Assembly: GCF_900155945.1 (NCBI RefSeq) | Contig: NZ_FTMN01000006.1 | Coordinates: 1 to 64,000 of the forward strand | Length of the DNA: 64,000 bases | Direction: 5' to 3' | DNA from: Marinobacterium stanieri | GTDB taxonomy: Bacteria > Pseudomonadota > Gammaproteobacteria > Pseudomonadales > Balneatricaceae | In this document: positions 49,093 through 58,224 of the stretch, one piece after another | Numbering within the stretch: the first letter of the stretch is position 1 | How the letters are laid out: each line of letters begins with the position of its first letter | Made by a program: the position numbers and the translations under genes | Notes under the pieces: model-generated | What the model saw: only the letters and a program-made list of their open reading frames with translations | What the model was told of the DNA's origin: nothing | Databases searched by the model: none

Positions 49093-49232
49093 CCTGTATA
49101 GGGGTTAGAGGATTGGTCTATTATGGCTCTCCCTGAACCAGCAGTACAACTATTGTTTCTATCTTAATACGTTTTCTCGGCGGAAGCCGTTCACTACGAC
49201 TTCCTGAACGCATCAAATCTGATGATGAAGGC

Positions 49233-50051
49233 ATGGCTTCAATGAACAAATCTGCACTACTTGCAGCGGCCGGGCTGCTGTTTTCCCTGCACACCACTAC
49301 AGCTGCCGCAGCCAGCACCGATGCTGCACAGCGCGCTATCGACAATGGCGACTACTCCCAGGCGCGCTCTGAACTGGAATCACTGGTGAAATCCCAGGAC
49401 CCGGCTGCCATGAACCTGATGGGTCAGCTTTATGAAAACGGCTGGGGCGTCGACAAGGACCTGGAACAGGCACAGCGCCTGTATGAACAGGGGGCTCGCC
49501 AAGGCCATCTGGAAAGCGTGAACAGCCTGCGCGCCCTGAAAAACCGTGCCTACAAAATCGAATTCGATAAATTGATGCCGCTGGCCGAGAACGGCGATGG
49601 CGACGCACAGAACCGTATCGGTGAAATGTTTGAATTCGGTTATGGCGCTGAGCGTGACAGCGATAAGGCCATTGAATGGTACCGCAAGGCGGCTGATCAG
49701 AATGTGGTAGCAGCCTGGCATAATATCGGCCGCTGTTACAACTTTGGCACCGGCGTGGAACAGGACTACGCGGAAGCAGAAACCTGGTACCGCAAAGCCG
49801 CCGAGAAAGGCCACATGGAAGCCATGTTCTTCATGGGTACCCTCTACTCAAATGCCCATGGCCAGGACGATAGCGTGGATACAGATGTGGCGGCTTATGC
49901 CTGGATGCACAACGCAGCCCTGCTGGGTAACACCACCGCAGCCACCATCGAAACGCGCCTCAAGCTGAAGCTGAACGCCGACCAGATGCAGGCGGCTGAA
50001 TCTCTGGCAGAGCGTTACAAGCAGGAATATGTAGACCCCTTCAAGCAGTAA
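49233..50051 (+). CDS. Secreted Sel1-repeat protein
   Basis: The 272-residue product has a signal peptide (cleavage near Ala25) and several Sel1-like repeats (AMNLMGQLYENGWGVDKDLEQ, AQNRIGEMFEFGYGAERDSD, AWHNIGRCYNFGTGVEQDY, AMFFMGTLYSNAHGQD). Such repeats form a helical solenoid for protein contacts in the periplasm. The ATG at 49242 is an alternative start. The partner is unknown. Confidence 0.85.
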   Translation: MASMNKSALLAAAGLLFSLHTTTAAAASTDAAQRAIDNGDYSQARSELESLVKSQDPAAMNLMGQLYENGWGVDKDLEQAQRLYEQGARQGHLESVNSLRALKNRAYKIEFDKLMPLAENGDGDAQNRIGEMFEFGYGAERDSDKAIEWYRKAADQNVVAAWHNIGRCYNFGTGVEQDYAEAETWYRKAAEKGHMEAMFFMGTLYSNAHGQDDSVDTDVAAYAWMHNAALLGNTTAATIETRLKLKLNADQMQAAESLAERYKQEYVDPFKQ

Positions 50052-50176
50052 AAACTGCGCCCTGAAGTCTCAGGGCATATAACCAAAACATATAACTGGT
50101 TCGATTATATTCTTGGATGCGCATATTAGCAGGCGTTAAAATGCGCATCCTTTAACCAGTTTTACGGCGATACCTC

Positions 50177-51388
50177 ATGCCTGCTTCCACGCTTACAGCC
50201 ACCCCCTCTTCACCGCTTGCTCGACAGCCTCTGGCGTTGTCGGTAGCCGCTGCCTCCCTGGCCGCATTTTTCATCTACCTGATGGACAGCTATAGCACGC
50301 ACAATGGATTGGTCATGCTGCTGGGTGCTGCGTTGGGTATCAGCCTGTACCATGCCTCCTTTGGTTTCACGACTGCCTGGCGCACGCTGGTAACCACGGG
50401 GCGAGGGCGCGCCGTACGTGCCCAGATGCTGATGCTTGCCATTGCGGTATGCCTGTTTTTCCCGGCTCTGGCGGCCGGTGAACTCTTTGGTCAACAGGTG
50501 TTCGGCTTCGTGCGCCCCCTGAGTGTCTCCGTTATTTTTGGTGCCTTTATCTTCGGCATTGGCATGCAGATCGCTAATGGCTGCGCCTCGGGTAACCTCT
50601 ACCATGCCGGTGGCGGCCAGATTCGTGCCATCCCCAGTATGATCGGCTTTGCCGCAGGTGCGCTCTGGGCCACCCGTGACTATGAATGGTGGACTACGCA
50701 ACCGTCACTGGCGCCGGTAGACCTGATCGGCAGCCTGGGTGTGGTGCCCGCCATCGCCCTGAACCTGCTGGTATTTGCAGCCATTGCCCAGCTCACCCGT
50801 GTGATCGAAAAGCGCAAGTTCGGCAGTGTTGAAGCCGATGACGCCGGTAAAGACCAGCCCCTGAGCAAACGTCTGCTAAGCGGCCCCTGGCCATTTATCT
50901 GGGGTGCTATCGCACTGGCAGTACTCAATTTTGCCACCCTGGCACTGATCGGCCGCCCCTGGGCTGTTGCACTGGCCTACCCGCTCTGGGGTGCGAAGGC
51001 TGCCGAGGCACTGAATCTGGGACTGGATGTGGACTTCTGGGGCTACTGGATGATGCCCGGTCGCGATACCGCCTTGATGGGTGGCGTACTTGAAGACAGC
51101 GCCAGCCTGATGAACATCGGCGTAATCTTTGGCGCCGTGGTAGCGGCCGCTTTGGCCGGCCGTTTGTCCCTGAGCTGGAAGATGCCCGTCATGCAGTGGC
51201 TGGCCACCATCATTGGCGGCCTGATGCTGGGCTATGGCGCCACCATCGCTTTCGGCTGTAACATCGGCGCCTTCTTCGGTGGCATCGCATCCGGCAGCCT
51301 GCACGGCTGGCTCTGGCTGGTAGCAGCCTTCGCTGGCAGCTTCGTCGGCACCTGGCTGCGCCCGCTGTTCCGCCTGCCCCGTACCTGA
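50177..51388 (+). CDS. YeeE/YedE-family sulfur-compound permease
   Basis: YeeE/YedE proteins are membrane channels for sulfur compounds such as thiosulfate. The 403-residue product has about nine to ten hydrophobic segments and two conserved cysteine motifs, NGCASGNLYHAGGG in the first half and FGCNIGAFFGGIASGSLHGW in the second. These are the relay cysteines of the family. No TusA-like partner is adjacent, which is unusual for the thiosulfate-type genes. The substrate is inferred. Confidence 0.85.
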   Translation: MPASTLTATPSSPLARQPLALSVAAASLAAFFIYLMDSYSTHNGLVMLLGAALGISLYHASFGFTTAWRTLVTTGRGRAVRAQMLMLAIAVCLFFPALAAGELFGQQVFGFVRPLSVSVIFGAFIFGIGMQIANGCASGNLYHAGGGQIRAIPSMIGFAAGALWATRDYEWWTTQPSLAPVDLIGSLGVVPAIALNLLVFAAIAQLTRVIEKRKFGSVEADDAGKDQPLSKRLLSGPWPFIWGAIALAVLNFATLALIGRPWAVALAYPLWGAKAAEALNLGLDVDFWGYWMMPGRDTALMGGVLEDSASLMNIGVIFGAVVAAALAGRLSLSWKMPVMQWLATIIGGLMLGYGATIAFGCNIGAFFGGIASGSLHGWLWLVAAFAGSFVGTWLRPLFRLPRT

Positions 51389-51486
51389 TTCTCGCCATCC
51401 CTGCTGTCCGGGCCTTAGCCCGGCCAGCGCAAGGTGCTACAATCCGGCTCCAACATCTATCCCTACCGGATCGAGGAATCGACAGC

Positions 51487-52008
51487 ATGCAGCGCCCGTT
51501 CAAACAGGAATTCACCAACACCACGCCCGCGTCTTTTATCAAGCGCTTGATGGCCATGGTCTACGACGGCCTGTTAATTGTTGCACTGTTGATGGTTATC
51601 GCCGCTATCAGCGTTGCACTGAACGATGGTGAGGCACTCAATCGAGAGACAAGTCCTGCACTAGCTGTTGCTTTATTCAGAACCGCTCTGTTCTGCGCCA
51701 CCTTCCTCTTCTTCGGCTTTTTCTGGACCCGTAACGGTCAGACCCTGGGCATGCTGGCCTGGCGCCTGCGCGTACAAAGCCTCACGGGTGATCGCATCAC
51801 CTGGACCCAGGCCTTGCTCCGCTTCATGCTGGCCATCCCTTCGGTGGGGTTCTTCGGAATCGGCTTTTTGTGGATGCTGTTGACGGACGAACGCCTGAGC
51901 CTGCACGACCGCTGGTCCGGCAGCTGCATGGTGCAACTGCCGAAACCGGAGAAGGCAAAGAAAGAGCAGAAAGAGAAGCCAGCCAAAGGCAAGACAGCCG
52001 GCAAATAA
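51487..52008 (+). CDS. RDD-family membrane protein
   Basis: The 173-residue protein has three hydrophobic helices, the RDD-type segments (FIKRLMAMVYDGLLI near the N-terminus, GMLAWRLRVQ, DERLSLHDRWSGS) and a Lys/Glu-rich C-terminal tail. RDD proteins have no firmly established general role; some affect ion balance. It is convergent with lptG. Confidence 0.8.
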   Translation: MQRPFKQEFTNTTPASFIKRLMAMVYDGLLIVALLMVIAAISVALNDGEALNRETSPALAVALFRTALFCATFLFFGFFWTRNGQTLGMLAWRLRVQSLTGDRITWTQALLRFMLAIPSVGFFGIGFLWMLLTDERLSLHDRWSGSCMVQLPKPEKAKKEQKEKPAKGKTAGK

Positions 52009-52026
52009 GGGCTCTGATGTAGCGGG

Positions 52027-53094
52027 TCAGCCGGCCCGCCGCAACAACCAGACACCAGCCAGACCGCAAATCAGAATTGGCACCGATGCCGCTATAAACG
52101 GTGGGAAGCCGAATACGGTACTGGCTGGCCCCAGCAGGTCCTGGGCAAACTTGAAGATCAGGCCAAATATCACCCCGGCGATAATACGCTGACCCACGGT
52201 GACACTGCGCAAGGGCCCGAAAATGAAGGACACCCCGATCAGCACCAGCGCCAGAATGGCGAAGGGTTGCAGTACCTTGCCCCAGAACGCCAGCAGATAG
52301 CTGTCCGCCTTTACGCCCTGCTCCTGCAGATACTGCGAGTAGGACCAGAGTCCGCTGATCGACAGATCCACCGGATCGACCACAATCACCGACAACAGCT
52401 CCGGCGTCAGGCCACTTTCCCAGCTTTCGATGGGCAGCGTTTCAGCCTGCGTACCGGCATCGGTAAAACGGGTCAGCCGCACATCCTGCAACTGCCACTG
52501 TTCGTTTTCAAACCAGCCCATGCGGGCAAAACTGGATGACTCCAGCTGGTTATCCTCACTGAAGCGATAGCGCGTTACGCCGTGGACGACGCCACCCGGC
52601 TCCACCGCGTTGATATGAATAAACAGCGGGCCTTCCCGATGCCAGATACCGTACTTTGAGCTGAGAGCCCCGCCACCGGACTGTGCCAGGGCACGGAAGC
52701 TTTGGGCCTTCTGCTCGGCATAAGGGGCCACATACTGCCCCAGCACCAGTGCCAGCACTGCCAGCAGCATCACGGGCTTGAACACCGCCAGCAGAATACG
52801 TGCGGTTGAAAAGCCTGCCGCACGCATAACGGTCAATTCGCTGTGACTGGCCAGCACACCCAAACCGATCAGGCAGCCCACCAGGCTGCTCAGGGGAATG
52901 TATTCATAGAGTCGGCGCGGGACCGTCAGCCCCAGAAATTGCAGCACGTCGGTAAAGCTATAATAGTCATCCACATCTTCGAGCTGATCCAGCAGGGCCG
53001 AAACCAGGTCCAGACCGACCACGATCAGCAGCACAGCGAGAATGGCGCCGAGAATGTGGCGGCCGATATACATATCCAGTCGCAACATCATCAC
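52027..53094 (-). CDS. lptG: LPS export permease LptG
   Basis: LptG is one of the two permease subunits of the LptB2FG transporter that extracts lipopolysaccharide from the inner membrane. The 355-residue product has six membrane helices, with a periplasmic jellyroll domain between helices 3 and 4, and the conserved MYIGRHILGAI N-terminus. The GTG overlaps the lptF stop (GTGA); ATG 53091 or 53088 behind GGAGG may be used instead. Confidence 0.94.
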   Translation of the reverse strand: MMMLRLDMYIGRHILGAILAVLLIVVGLDLVSALLDQLEDVDDYYSFTDVLQFLGLTVPRRLYEYIPLSSLVGCLIGLGVLASHSELTVMRAAGFSTARILLAVFKPVMLLAVLALVLGQYVAPYAEQKAQSFRALAQSGGGALSSKYGIWHREGPLFIHINAVEPGGVVHGVTRYRFSEDNQLESSSFARMGWFENEQWQLQDVRLTRFTDAGTQAETLPIESWESGLTPELLSVIVVDPVDLSISGLWSYSQYLQEQGVKADSYLLAFWGKVLQPFAILALVLIGVSFIFGPLRSVTVGQRIIAGVIFGLIFKFAQDLLGPASTVFGFPPFIAASVPILICGLAGVWLLRRAG

Positions 53095-54203
53095 GCCTCC
53101 TTCCTGCGCAGTCGTGGCAGTGACGGCAGGCGGTTACGCACCCGCATCCAGAAATGCTCTGCCAGAATCAGGTTGGCGGCAAACAGCAGGAAGCCACCAT
53201 GAATCACCCACAGCAGCCAGACCGACTGCTCGCCCTCTTCCACTGCCGAACGGGTACTGGTCAGCAGCGACAGATACAGCAGGTACACCACAATCGACGG
53301 GATCAACTTGGCGAAACGGCCCTGGCGCGGGTTGGTCTTGCTCATGGGCACCGCAATCAGGGTCACAATGAACGCCAACACGGGCAGGGACAGGCGCCAG
53401 TGCAGACGGGCCTGATGGGAGGGGTCTTCTGCCTGCATCAGAGTCGGGGTGGAGAGTGCATCCAGCTCCGTAATCTCGGTTACCAGCTCCGCTTCCGGCA
53501 AACGAATACCGTAGCGGTCATAGCCGGTGCGGCTGTAATCCGACAATCCGGGTTCACCGTCATAACGGTAACCGTCTTCCAGTACCAGAAAACGGCCGTC
53601 GTAGTTGGCAATATCCTGGCGCTGGGCACGGCTGGCCATGAGTACAACCGGCTGACCGTTCTCATCACGCTGGGCAATAAATACGTCGCGCAGCTCGTCG
53701 GCTTCGGCATCATAGGATTCGGCATAGGTCACCTGACGCCCGCGGGTCTGCGACAGGAAACGGCCCGGCGTGAGCATTTCCAGCTCACTGCGGGACTCCT
53801 GCACCTGCAGAATGGCTTCTGTTTTGGCTGCGCCCATGGGTGCTATCCAGAGCGACAACAGGGCCACCAGCCCCGCCACCAGCGATGCAGGCCCCAGGGT
53901 ATACAACACCAAGCGCCGCTGGCTAATGCCGCAGGCTCTTAATACAACCATCTCGCTGTCGAGATACAGGCGCCCCAGTGCCAGCAGGATGCCAAGAAAC
54001 AGGCCCAGCGGCAGCAGCAACTCCAGAAAGCCCGGTATACGCCAGAACATGACCAGAAATACAAAGCTGGCGTCCAGTTTGCCCGTCGCCGCCTCCGCCA
54101 GATACTTGATCAGGCGAGCACTGCTGATAATCAGCAGCAGAACCGCAGTCACCGCGGTAGTTGAGACCAGCACCTCACGGGCCAGATATCGGAAGATGAT
54201 CAA
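53091..54203 (-). CDS. lptF: LPS export permease LptF
   Basis: LptF is the partner of LptG in lipopolysaccharide export. The 370-residue product has the conserved IFRYLAREVLVST N-terminus, six membrane helices and a periplasmic jellyroll domain. The start is TTG with AAGGGAA upstream. It is divergent from pepA, as in most gammaproteobacteria. Confidence 0.94.
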   Translation of the reverse strand: MIIFRYLAREVLVSTTAVTAVLLLIISSARLIKYLAEAATGKLDASFVFLVMFWRIPGFLELLLPLGLFLGILLALGRLYLDSEMVVLRACGISQRRLVLYTLGPASLVAGLVALLSLWIAPMGAAKTEAILQVQESRSELEMLTPGRFLSQTRGRQVTYAESYDAEADELRDVFIAQRDENGQPVVLMASRAQRQDIANYDGRFLVLEDGYRYDGEPGLSDYSRTGYDRYGIRLPEAELVTEITELDALSTPTLMQAEDPSHQARLHWRLSLPVLAFIVTLIAVPMSKTNPRQGRFAKLIPSIVVYLLYLSLLTSTRSAVEEGEQSVWLLWVIHGGFLLFAANLILAEHFWMRVRNRLPSLPRLRRKEA

Positions 54204-54383
54204 AACAGATTCCCTTTCGCCGCCATGGTTTCCAATCGGAGAAATGGTTTATAGTGCGCGGTACAAATCGTGATAGGACGCGCCCGGCCGTCACCCCACC
54301 ACTCCCTCAGTGGCGGGTCGACCTCGAGTCGGCGCATTATCGCGCAATCAGTTTGCAATGTCTTGGTCTTGTACGGAGTCGTC

Positions 54384-55907
54384 ATGGATTTTGAGATTAT
54401 TAACGGCAGTGTTACCGCACTGGAAACCGAATGCCTCGTAGTAGCTCTGGAAGCCGAGGGTGTGCTTTGCCCCTCTGCCGCTGCCGTCGACCAGGCTGCC
54501 AACGGCTATCTGACCGAACTGGTCAATAGCGGCGATATCTCCGGCAAGGCCGGTGAGCAGCTGATGCTGTTCAAGGTACCGGGTGTCCAGGCACGCCGTG
54601 TACTGCTGGTTGGTCTGGGTACCGCCAAGGAGCGCAAGGACCGTCACTACCGCAAAATGCTCAAGGGCATCACCGCCAGCCTGAAAAAATCCGGCATCAG
54701 TTCAGTGGCTTTCGCCTTCGATGGTTGCGCCAGCTACCGTGACGATGTGTACCGCGCTACCCGCCAGCTGGTGGAATGGGTCTCTGCCGAGTTTTACCAG
54801 TACGACGAAACCAAGAGCAAAAAATCTGACCCGATCAAGCTGGAAAATGTCCAGATCCTGCTCAGCGAAGATGACACCGAGCTGGGTGAAGGCGCCTTGC
54901 TGGATGGTGTTGCCATTGCCAACGGGGTCAGCACCGCCCGTGAACTGGGTAACCTGCCGGGCAATATCTGCACCCCGACCTACCTGGCCGAGCGCGCAGA
55001 AGCACTGGCAGAAGAGTTTGACGACATTCACACCAAGATTCTCGACGAAGACGAAATGGCCGAGCTGGGCATGAACAGCCTGCTGGCCGTGGGCCGTGGC
55101 AGTGCTCAGCCCTCACGCCTGATCGTGATGGAATACAACGGTGGTGAAACCGGCGAAAAACCGCATGTACTGGTTGGCAAGGGCATCACCTTCGACACCG
55201 GCGGTATCAGCCTCAAGCCGGGCGCTGGCATGGACGAAATGAAATTCGACATGTGCGGTGCTGCCAGCGTCTTTGGTGCCATGGAAGCCGTGGCTGAAAT
55301 GCAGCTGCCGCTGAACGTGGTCGGTGTCGTTGCCGCCGCCGAGAACATGCCGGGCAGCCAGGCCACCAAGCCGGGTGACGTGGTCACCACCATGTCCGGC
55401 AAGACCGTGGAAATCCTCAACACCGACGCCGAAGGCCGTCTAGTGCTGTGCGATGCGCTGACCTATGCCGGCCGCAACTACGAGCCGGAAACCATGGTTG
55501 ATATCGCCACCCTGACCGGTGCCTGCATCATCGCACTGGGTCACCATGCCACCGGCATCCTGTCCAACGACAAGGAACTGGCCGGCGCGCTGATGGATTC
55601 CGGTGACTATGCATCTGACCGTGGCTGGCCGCTGCCGCTGTGGGACGAGTTCCAGGAACAGCTGGATTCCAACTTCGCCGATATCGCCAACATTGGGGGT
55701 CGTCCGGCCGGTACCATTACCGCTGCCTGCTTCCTGTCCCGCTTTACCGAAGAGTACCGTTGGGCACATCTGGACATTGCCGGCGTTGCCTGGAACAGCG
55801 GTGGCAAGGAAAAAGGCGCAACCGGTCGCTGCGTACCTCTGCTGAGCCAGTACCTGCTGGACCTGGCCGAGCAGGTCGAAGTGGACGAACACGATCACGA
55901 GCACTGA
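54384..55907 (+). CDS. pepA: Leucyl aminopeptidase PepA
   Basis: PepA is a di-metal M17 aminopeptidase; in E. coli it also binds DNA in Xer recombination and carAB control. The 507-residue product has the signature NTDAEGRL and the metal-site region GKGITFDTGGISLKPG. ATG 54384 has CGGAGT upstream. An open frame extends back to 54270 but is not conserved. Confidence 0.96.
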   Translation: MDFEIINGSVTALETECLVVALEAEGVLCPSAAAVDQAANGYLTELVNSGDISGKAGEQLMLFKVPGVQARRVLLVGLGTAKERKDRHYRKMLKGITASLKKSGISSVAFAFDGCASYRDDVYRATRQLVEWVSAEFYQYDETKSKKSDPIKLENVQILLSEDDTELGEGALLDGVAIANGVSTARELGNLPGNICTPTYLAERAEALAEEFDDIHTKILDEDEMAELGMNSLLAVGRGSAQPSRLIVMEYNGGETGEKPHVLVGKGITFDTGGISLKPGAGMDEMKFDMCGAASVFGAMEAVAEMQLPLNVVGVVAAAENMPGSQATKPGDVVTTMSGKTVEILNTDAEGRLVLCDALTYAGRNYEPETMVDIATLTGACIIALGHHATGILSNDKELAGALMDSGDYASDRGWPLPLWDEFQEQLDSNFADIANIGGRPAGTITAACFLSRFTEEYRWAHLDIAGVAWNSGGKEKGATGRCVPLLSQYLLDLAEQVEVDEHDHEH

Positions 55908-55912
55908 TCCAA

Positions 55913-56344
55913 GTGTCCCGCGCCGACTACTACATCCTGCCAGACAGCGACCCGGACAGCCGGGCCGCTTTTCTGTGCCGGCTGTGTGACAAGATCCTGG
56001 GGCTTGGCCTCAGGGTCTTTATCAGTACCGAGCATGAAACTGATGCCCGCCGCCTCGACCAGCAACTCTGGAGCGCACGACCCGAGAGCTTTGTGCCCCA
56101 TGTCCTGCTGGGCAATACTCCTGAATCCCCCATCGAAATCGGCTGGGGCGAGCAACTGCCCGATCACCGCCAGGTGTTCGTGAATCTGTCGGCCAAGCTG
56201 CCGGACGCCGCCTTCGATTTCGAGCGTATCGTGGAAATTGTGGTCCAGACCCCCGAGGTACTGGCCGCCACCCGCGACAACTATGCCCGCTGCCGTGATC
56301 GCGGCATTGAGCTGCATCGCACGGATATGCGCCAGCGCGGTTGA
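55913..56344 (+). CDS. holC: DNA polymerase III chi subunit
   Basis: HolC (chi) links the clamp loader to single-strand binding protein. The 143-residue product starts at GTG 55913, five bases after pepA, with the family N-terminus RADYYILPDSD and conserved VPHVLLGN and QVFVNLSAKLP segments. The ribosome site is weak, suggesting coupling to pepA. The following gene is not valS, the usual neighbour. Confidence 0.9.
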   Translation: MSRADYYILPDSDPDSRAAFLCRLCDKILGLGLRVFISTEHETDARRLDQQLWSARPESFVPHVLLGNTPESPIEIGWGEQLPDHRQVFVNLSAKLPDAAFDFERIVEIVVQTPEVLAATRDNYARCRDRGIELHRTDMRQRG

Positions 56345-56410
56345 GCCTTATCAACTCAGCGGCCAGCACACTCTCCTATACTGCACCGGTAGAGCAAGGA
56401 GCGAAGCCGC

Positions 56411-57544
56411 ATGAAGACGCTGTTCACAAGCCTGCTGATACTGGCCCTCGTGGCCGCAGCCCTCTTTTTCCTCAACCGCCCCGACCCTGTCAGCGTCCGA
56501 CTGACCGAACTGTCTCCCGGCCCCGTTGAGCAGATCGCTGCCAATAGCCGCGCCGGCACCATCAAGGCCTGCCGTCGCTCACGCCTGTCAATGCCGCAGG
56601 GCGGACGGGTCGATGAGCTGTTGGTACAGGAAGGCGACCGGGTAAAAGCCGGTGAGCCCCTGCTTAAACTCTGGAGCGATGATCTTGAAGCACGTGTGGA
56701 GGAAGTGACCGCCACCCTCAAGGCGCGGGAGATCCAGGCCAGAGGTGCCTGCAACACCGCAGCACTGGCGCAGCGTGAAGCCCAAAGGGCCGAACGCCTG
56801 GCCCGGGACAGTCTGGCCTCGGAAGAGATGCTGGACCAGCGCCAGACCGAAGCGCGTCGCACCGCACTGGCCTGCGATGAAACCCGCGCGCTCAGCGACC
56901 AGGCACGCGCAACCCTGAAGCTTCATCAAGTGCTGCTGGAAGACCGTGTGCTCAAGGCTCCTTTTGCCGGCGTAGCAGCCGAGATCAACGGCGAAGTGGG
57001 TGAATATGTCACCCCCTCCCCTCCCGGCGTACCAACCCCACCCGCGGTAGACCTGATTGATGACAGCTGCCTCTATGTGCGCGCTCCCATTGATGAGGTG
57101 GAAGCGGCCCGTCTGCAGGTAGGGCAACCTGTCCGCATCACCCTGGATGCTTTCCGTGGCCGCAGCTTCGAGGGCGAACTGCAACGTATCGCCCCCTTTG
57201 TCTCCGAACTGGAAAAGCAGGCCCGCACCGTAGACGTGGATGTTCGTTTTACCCCGCCGCCTGAAGATGCGCACTTGCTGGTCGGTTACAGTGCCGATAT
57301 CGAAGTCATTATCGAGCGCCGCGAAAGTGTCCTGCGTGCGCCCACCGAAACCCTGCTGCAGGGCAATCGGGTGCTGAAATATAACGAAGCAGATGGCACG
57401 CTGGAGTCCATCGAAGTCGACACCGGACTGGGCAACTGGACCTGGACCGAGATTACATCCGGCCTTGAGGCCGGAGATCGTATCCTGCAGTCGCTGGATA
57501 CCGAAGGGGCCGAAGCCGGTGCTTCTGTGGTACCGGCGTCATGA
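56411..57544 (+). CDS. Periplasmic adaptor of an ABC export system (HlyD/MacA-like)
   Basis: Membrane-fusion proteins bridge an inner-membrane pump and an outer-membrane TolC channel. The 377-residue product has one N-terminal membrane helix (about 5-21), a split lipoyl domain (about 50-90 and 175-200), a coiled-coil hairpin (about 93-177) and a beta-barrel region. Cysteines C114 and C155 are about equally far from the hairpin tip (near 134), and C54 and C220 flank it. It is first in a four-gene operon; its stop overlaps the ATPase start (ATGA). Confidence 0.88.
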   Translation: MKTLFTSLLILALVAAALFFLNRPDPVSVRLTELSPGPVEQIAANSRAGTIKACRRSRLSMPQGGRVDELLVQEGDRVKAGEPLLKLWSDDLEARVEEVTATLKAREIQARGACNTAALAQREAQRAERLARDSLASEEMLDQRQTEARRTALACDETRALSDQARATLKLHQVLLEDRVLKAPFAGVAAEINGEVGEYVTPSPPGVPTPPAVDLIDDSCLYVRAPIDEVEAARLQVGQPVRITLDAFRGRSFEGELQRIAPFVSELEKQARTVDVDVRFTPPPEDAHLLVGYSADIEVIIERRESVLRAPTETLLQGNRVLKYNEADGTLESIEVDTGLGNWTWTEITSGLEAGDRILQSLDTEGAEAGASVVPAS

Positions 57545-58224
57545 TCCGCCTGCAGCAACTGTGCAAGCGCTACCAGCTGGGCGATGAGCCGGTGCAGGCA
57601 CTGGATCACGTGGACCTGCGTATCAACGCCGGTGAATATCTCTCCGTCATGGGACCATCCGGCTCCGGCAAGTCCACCCTGCTCAATATGCTGGGGCTGC
57701 TGGATCAGCCCGACAGCGGCGAGTACTGGCTCGATGAGCTGGAAATGACCGCACTGTCGGAAGAAGGCCGGGCTGCGGAACGTAACCGCCGTATCGGTTT
57801 CGTGTTTCAGGCCTATCATCTGATCGACCGCCTTAGCGCACGGGAAAATATCGAACTGCCACTGGTACTCAACGGTACGACCCCTTCAGAGCGCCGCCCC
57901 CGAGTAAATGAACTGCTGCAACGACTGGGGCTGGAGCGCCATGCCGAGCACCTGCCGCACCAGCTATCCGGGGGACAGCGCCAGCGCGTTGCAATCGCCC
58001 GCGCGGTGATTCGCAAACCCCAGCTCCTGCTTGCCGACGAGCCCACCGGTAATCTGGACAGCCATTCCGGTAATGATGTTATCGAGCTGCTGGAGGAGCT
58101 CAATGCGGAGGGCATTACACTGGTGATGGTAACCCACGATGCCGCCATGGGGCGGCGCGCCCGTCGTCGCCTGTGGATGCAGGACGGCCAACTGCTTAAG
58201 GACGAGCAGGATGCGCACGCTTGA
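57541..58224 (+). CDS. ABC exporter ATPase (MacB/LolD-like)
   Basis: The ATPase of the transporter encoded by this operon. The 227-residue protein has Walker A GPSGSGKST (38-46), the signature LSGGQRQRVAIARA, Walker B LLLADEPTGNLD and the switch His (VTHDA). It is separate from its permeases, unlike fused MacB. It overlaps the first permease gene by 14 bases. Confidence 0.93.
   Translation: MIRLQQLCKRYQLGDEPVQALDHVDLRINAGEYLSVMGPSGSGKSTLLNMLGLLDQPDSGEYWLDELEMTALSEEGRAAERNRRIGFVFQAYHLIDRLSARENIELPLVLNGTTPSERRPRVNELLQRLGLERHAEHLPHQLSGGQRQRVAIARAVIRKPQLLLADEPTGNLDSHSGNDVIELLEELNAEGITLVMVTHDAAMGRRARRRLWMQDGQLLKDEQDAHA

Noticed and set aside
50059-50076. Hairpin after the Sel1-repeat gene as a terminator
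   Set aside because: A short stem (GCCCTGA/TCAGGGC) is present but no T-run follows on the plus strand, so I did not call a terminator.
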